Of a DNA stretch of 15,393 nt, positions 13,232 through 15,393 are shown one piece after another. The notes beneath the pieces were generated by a model that ran no database searches, was not told the DNA's origin, and saw only the letters and a list, made by a program, of their open reading frames with translations. Position numbers and translations under genes: made by a program. Source of the DNA: Burkholderiaceae bacterium. Lineage in GTDB: Bacteria > Pseudomonadota > Gammaproteobacteria > Burkholderiales > Burkholderiaceae_C. Location: contig JAOTTZ010000011.1 in assembly GCA_029864165.1 (NCBI GenBank), positions 1 through 15,393 on the forward strand, given 5' to 3'. The number at the start of each line of letters is the position of its first letter. The first letter of the stretch is position 1.

Positions 13232-15393
13232 TCACCTGCGCCGCGCACGGTGCACTCCCGCCACATGCACCAGCCGCACCAGCACATCGGCCAGCTGCCC
13301 CACGTCGGCCACTTCGACCGTGACGCTGACCCACCCGCTACCCGAACGCGAAGTCTTCAGCGCCCGCGCGTCGACGCTGCTGACGATGAGTTTGTCTTTT
13401 GCGAAGACTTCCGATATCTCGCGCAGCAGGCCGGGGCGGTCGGTGGCCTCGATCAATACTTCCACGGGGTACAAGTGGGCGAACTCGCCGGCCGTTGTCG
13501 CGGCGCCCCAATCCACAGCGATCACGCGTTCTGGCGCGCGTCGCGCCATTTGGCGCAGGTTGCCGCAGTCGCTGCGGTGGATGGATACGCCCCTGCCGCG
13601 CGTGACGTAGCCGCGAATCGCATCGGGTGGTGCAGGCCGGCAGCAGCGCGCCAGCGACGTCAGCAGCGACTCCACCCCCGCCACCAGCACGCCGCCCGTT
13701 GGTGCCGAGCTGCCCGGACGCGGGTGGCGCTGGGTGACGACTTCGTCGGTCGATCGCGCGGGCTCAGGTGGGCGCAGCAGATGTTGCAGGTTGCGCATCG
13801 AGTATTCGTCTTTTCCGACGGCTTCGAACAGCGCATGGGTGCTTCGAAAGCCGGCTCGCGCGGCCAAGCCTTCGAGCTTGATGGCCGTCTTGCCTTCGCG
13901 CTGCAAGGTTTTTTCGACCGTTTCGCGACCGCGGGCAACGGTGCCGGCCTGCGCGAGCGCGTTGAACCAGGCGCGCACTTTGGATCGCGACCGCGCGCTT
14001 TGCAGATAGCCCAACTCGGCGTTGAGCCAGTCCAGCGAGGGGCCGCCTTCTTTGGCCGCGATGATCTCCACCGTCTGCCCGTTATGCAACGGCGTATCCA
14101 GTGGCAATAGCGCATCGTCAACACGCGCTCCACGGCAGCGGTGGCCCAGGTCGGTATGCAGTTTGTAGGCGAAGTCGATCGCCGTCGCGCCGGCCGGCAG
14201 TTCCACCACGGTGGCTTGGGGTGTGAAAACGTAGATGCGCTGGTCGAACAACGCCGCTTGGGCCGGCGTGTCGCTGCCGAGCTGCTCGGTGAAGTCCCGT
14301 TCCCAGGCCAGCAGTTGACGCAACACCGTCTTGCGCGCTTCGGCCACTTTGAGGTCGAAGTCGGCACCTGCGCTGACGCCAGCGTAACCGCGCGCGCCCG
14401 CTTCCTTGTAGGCCCAGTGCGCCGCGACGCCATGCTCGGCGTGCTGGTGCATCGTACGGGTGCGAATCTGCACCTCGATGGCGCGCCCGTGATCATCGAG
14501 CACTACGGTGTGCAATGACTGGTAGCCATTGGACTTGGCGCGAGCGATGTAGTCGTCGAACTCGCCAGGCACCGGGCGGTACAACTCGTGCACGCAGCTG
14601 AGCGCGGCGTAGCAATCTGGCAAGTTCTCGACGATCACGCGCAGTGCACGAACGTCGAACACATGTGCAAGGTCGAGGTTCTTGCCGCGCATCTTTCTCC
14701 AAATGCTGTAAAGGTGCTTGGGGCGCCCCTGCACTTGCGCGCTTAAACCGCTTGCGGTCAAGGCTGTAGCCAGGTGTTGGCGGGCGGCTTCGACGTGTTG
14801 CTCGCGCTCAACCCGGCTCTCGTCGAGCTGCCTCGCGATGGCCTGATAGTCGTGCGGCTGCAAGAAGCGAAACGCCAAGTCCTCCAGCTCCCACTTGATT
14901 TGCCAGATGCCCAGCCGGTTTGCCAGTGGCGCAAACACTTGTAGAGACTCTTGCGCCAAGAATGCCGGGCACACCTTCTTGGACGCCGCGAAGTAGCGCA
15001 GCGTTTGCAGTCGCGACGCCAAGCGCAGCAACACCACGCGCAAGTCGTTGGAGAAAGCCAAGAGCATTTTGCGAACGCGCTCGGTTTGCTGCGCATGCTG
15101 CTCGTGCGACACCTGTGCATCTCGCGCGGCACGCTCTATTGCCACCAGCTTGCGCGTGTGGGTCACCAGGCTCGCGTACGATTCGCCGAAAGCTTTGGCC
15201 ACCGCTTCTTCCGGCTGGTTCAAACGATCTGCTGCATACACCAGGTAAGCTCCGGCACGCATGGCCGGTGCCGCGCCCATGCCGCACAAGATGGCCGCTA
15301 TGCCGTCGGCATGCGCGAGCGTGTCTTCGCCTGACTCAAGCCGCTGGCCTGCCAACAGCGGGCGCGCGAAGTCGCGCGCGCGGGTGATCTGAG
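13232..15393 (-). CDS. relA: RelA, ribosome-associated (p)ppGpp synthetase (N-terminus beyond window)
   Basis: RelA makes (p)ppGpp from ATP and GTP/GDP when uncharged tRNA stalls the ribosome. The frame is open to the window edge (first residues seen QITRARDFARPLL), so a short N-terminal part is missing; 720 codons are visible. The hydrolase-like domain is degenerate: AYLVYAADRLNQPEE replaces the HDxxED site, as in monofunctional RelA. The synthetase domain has KHLYSIWRKMRGKNLDLAHV and EFDDYIARAKSNGYQSLHT; the EFDD signature (Glu codon at 14561-14563) marks RelA, where bifunctional SpoT/Rel has RxKD. TGS follows (RIYVFTPQATVVELPAGATA), then the zinc-finger region with RCCRP, and a C-terminal ACT domain (YPVEVLIEATDRPGLLREIS). 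The protein ends at 13232, 27 bp before tRNA-Val on the same strand. Confidence 0.96.
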   Translation of the reverse strand, partial: QITRARDFARPLLAGQRLESGEDTLAHADGIAAILCGMGAAPAMRAGAYLVYAADRLNQPEEAVAKAFGESYASLVTHTRKLVAIERAARDAQVSHEQHAQQTERVRKMLLAFSNDLRVVLLRLASRLQTLRYFAASKKVCPAFLAQESLQVFAPLANRLGIWQIKWELEDLAFRFLQPHDYQAIARQLDESRVEREQHVEAARQHLATALTASGLSAQVQGRPKHLYSIWRKMRGKNLDLAHVFDVRALRVIVENLPDCYAALSCVHELYRPVPGEFDDYIARAKSNGYQSLHTVVLDDHGRAIEVQIRTRTMHQHAEHGVAAHWAYKEAGARGYAGVSAGADFDLKVAEARKTVLRQLLAWERDFTEQLGSDTPAQAALFDQRIYVFTPQATVVELPAGATAIDFAYKLHTDLGHRCRGARVDDALLPLDTPLHNGQTVEIIAAKEGGPSLDWLNAELGYLQSARSRSKVRAWFNALAQAGTVARGRETVEKTLQREGKTAIKLEGLAARAGFRSTHALFEAVGKDEYSMRNLQHLLRPPEPARSTDEVVTQRHPRPGSSAPTGGVLVAGVESLLTSLARCCRPAPPDAIRGYVTRGRGVSIHRSDCGNLRQMARRAPERVIAVDWGAATTAGEFAHLYPVEVLIEATDRPGLLREISEVFAKDKLIVSSVDARALKTSRSGSGWVSVTVEVADVGQLADVLVRLVHVAGVHRARRR

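Noticed and set aside
12845..14110. Long plus-strand open frame (421 codons) across the tRNA and relA 3' end
   Set aside because: It passes through the tRNA gene and lies antisense to relA; the translation has no family features.

Overview
The window looks like a chromosomal segment of a betaproteobacterium, probably Burkholderiales. That rests on protein families and synteny read by eye: an FmdB-type zinc ribbon followed by a DUF502 membrane protein, ubiJ-ubiB, a DUF4197 protein, and relA followed by tRNA-Val. The DNA is GC-rich. No species can be named from the sequence alone.

Left part (1-4602, all minus strand). In transcription order: ubiJ and ubiB (overlapping by 4 bp; ubiquinone biosynthesis accessory factors), a sodium:solute symporter with a His-rich tail, an FmdB-family zinc-ribbon protein, and a DUF502 membrane protein that runs off the left edge.

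Divergent control region (4603-4841). It separates ubiJ from the plus-strand polysaccharide genes. It holds a candidate promoter for each direction, a short hairpin next to ubiJ, and a perfect 9-bp inverted repeat with a 30-bp spacer just upstream of the rightward promoter.

Polysaccharide cluster (4842-11127, plus strand, gaps of 15-49 bp). It encodes an initiating polyprenyl-phosphate sugar-1-phosphate transferase, an EpsL-like outer-membrane beta-barrel, GalE, a bifunctional mannose-1-phosphate guanylyltransferase/mannose-6-phosphate isomerase, and a UDP-glucuronate 4-epimerase-type enzyme. Together they would put the first sugar on the lipid carrier and supply UDP-Gal (possibly UDP-GalNAc), GDP-Man and UDP-GalA. 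The committed glycosyltransferases, flippase, polymerase and export genes are not here, so the rest of the pathway must lie elsewhere.

Right part (11128-15393). This begins with a decayed ParE/RelE-type toxin gene (minus), then an exported DUF4197 protein (plus), then about 740 bp without an intact gene. That stretch contains the 5' end of a decayed tyrosine-recombinase gene, with two short palindromes in front of it. A tRNA-Val(GAC) gene and relA (minus, running off the right edge) follow. The two gene relics flank the DUF4197 gene and suggest past mobile-element activity at this boundary. I found no CRISPR array, rRNA, intact transposon or convincing wholly new system. The most checkable novelties are the spaced inverted repeat, the stripped-down sugar-supply operon, the GalE gate residue and the start-codon arrangement of the last epimerase.
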